Of a stretch of DNA of 7,129 nt, positions 6,955 to 7,129 are shown one piece after another. The notes under the pieces are model-generated. The model was not told where the DNA came from and searched no databases. It saw nothing but the letters and a program-made list of their open reading frames with translations. How positions within the stretch are numbered: position 1 is the stretch's first letter; each line of letters begins with the position of its first letter. The position numbers and the translations under genes were made by a program. The DNA is taken from the NCBI GenBank assembly GCA_024691105.1, contig JAILNY010000102.1:1-7129 (forward strand), given 5' to 3'. The DNA comes from Treponema sp. Its GTDB lineage: Bacteria; Spirochaetota; Spirochaetia; Treponematales; Treponemataceae.

Positions 6955-7053
6955 ATGATTCAGATTTTTGGAACAAATAAATCTTTTGACTGTAAGACAG
7001 CCCAGAGATTTATTTGTTCCAAAAATCTGAATCATAAAAATATTATAGCATAA
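6955..7053 (+). pseudogene. Start of an ArsC/Spx-family gene, broken by the fold-back palindrome
   Basis: Nineteen codons from ATG at 6955 read MIQIFGTNKSFDCKTAQRF, the beta-strand and first helix of a thioredoxin-fold ArsC/Spx-family protein (typical opening M-I-x-I-x-G, a catalytic turn, then K-x-A-x-R-F). The frame then enters the reverse complement of its own upstream DNA and stops at 7051-7053 after 32 codons, whereas the family is about 110-130 residues. The genuine sequence probably ends between 7005 and 7011. At the usual catalytic position (residue 10) there is Ser rather than Cys; a Cys stands at 13. Such Cys-less members are known or likely not reductases. Because the break may be artefactual, the real genome could hold an intact gene. 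The family call rests on only 19 residues. Confidence 0.6.
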
Positions 7054-7066
7054 TTATTTAATTCAG

Positions 7067-7129
7067 TATTATTTTTGATTATGGTGGGAACTACATTTGC
7101 AGATGATGCTCACGGATTTATAGAACCTA
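7067..7129 (+). pseudogene. Inverted fragment copy of the start of the YARHG-domain gene
   Basis: These 63 bases match the reverse complement of 6734-6796 with one difference (A at 7093 where the gene reads G, turning Ala16 into Thr). In frame from 7069 it encodes LFLIMVGTTFADDAHGFIEP, that is residues 8-27 of the secreted protein, and runs off the window edge. The first seven codons (MKKILSI), the Shine-Dalgarno and the promoter are missing; upstream in this frame comes a stop at 7051-7053 and no ATG before 7081. It therefore cannot be a working start of a paralogue as it stands. It is joined directly to the palindrome, with 126 bases (counterpart of 6797-6922) missing between. Confidence 0.85.

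Larger units (their letters stand above)
6923..7067. repeat. 145-bp near-perfect palindrome with 62-bp identical arms
   Basis: Left arm 6923-6984 and right arm 7006-7067 are exact reverse complements (62 of 62). The 21-base centre continues on the same axis (6995): CTGT (6990-6993) pairs with ACAG (6997-7000) around AAG, with additional pairs at 6986/7004 and 6988/7002 and mismatches at 6985/7005 (T:G), 6987/7003 and 6989/7001. The left arm holds the promoter and start of the ArsC-like gene. The outer limit is sharp: 6922 and 7068 do not pair. It has no terminal repeats, target-site duplication or transposase, so it is not recognisable as a mobile element. Confidence 0.97.

Noticed and set aside
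6923..7067. Miniature inverted-repeat transposable element or intrinsic terminator
   Set aside because: There is no target-site duplication, no transposase-type end and no second copy in the window. The arms contain a promoter and coding start, and no U-tract follows the stem.
6923..7129. Hairpin telomere of a linear replicon, as in Borrelia
   Set aside because: A telomere read-through should mirror all adjacent DNA without loss, but the mirror stops at 6923 and jumps to 6796. A gene start sits on the axis, and the centre looks like a chance CTGT/ACAG stem.
1..7129. CRISPR array, tRNA, rRNA, riboswitch or insertion sequence
   Set aside because: I saw no spaced direct repeats, cloverleaf-like segment, conserved riboswitch core or transposase in any frame.

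Overview
The window is AT-rich and reads like a chromosomal fragment of a host-associated spirochaete, most probably Treponema. That placement is an inference. It rests on the low GC, on Lys/Glu/Phe/Ile-rich proteins, on several exported proteins of unknown function, and on remembered resemblance of the helicase and acyltransferase to Treponema proteins. No rRNA, tRNA or other marker is present to confirm it. Both ends are open inside genes or gene fragments, so this is probably a whole short contig.

Layout from left to right: (1) 1-1859, minus strand: the N-terminal 619 codons of an SF2 DEAD/DEAH-type helicase with a complete set of motifs, cut off by the left edge. (2) 1942-2829, plus strand: a small exported protein carrying what looks like a lone SecD/SecDF periplasmic P1-head domain. 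(3) 2837-4141, minus strand: a PlsC-like acyltransferase with a C-terminal four-cysteine zinc ribbon. (4) 4188-4865 and 4876-5553, plus strand: a two-gene operon for a membrane-anchored exported protein and a lipoprotein. (5) 5607-6815, minus strand: a secreted protein with a DUF4424-like N-terminal region and a C-terminal YARHG domain. (6) 6940-7129: the promoter and first codons of an ArsC/Spx-family gene, which then runs into a 145-bp near-perfect palindrome followed by an inverted, shortened copy of the start of gene 5.

No dedicated multi-gene pathway is evident. Four of the six intact or partial complete-start genes outside the duplicated copy either make or modify the cell envelope by inference (signal peptides, a lipobox, membrane segments, an acyltransferase), but nothing shows that they act together. 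Three genes have a good Shine-Dalgarno sequence (1942, 4876, 6815). The other four starts (helicase, acyltransferase, the 4188 gene, the ArsC-like gene) have no Shine-Dalgarno but have a -10 box ending only 6-7 bases before ATG, so their mRNAs are predicted to be leaderless.

The most striking structure is at the right end. Bases 7006-7129 can be explained entirely as a reverse-complement read-back of bases 6734-6984, with one 126-base deletion and one substitution. The palindrome axis coincides with a small CTGT-AAG-ACAG hairpin, as expected for snap-back self-priming. It may be an amplification or assembly artefact, or a real inverted duplication. I consider artefact more likely, and the ArsC-like fragment and the gene 5 copy should be read with that in mind.
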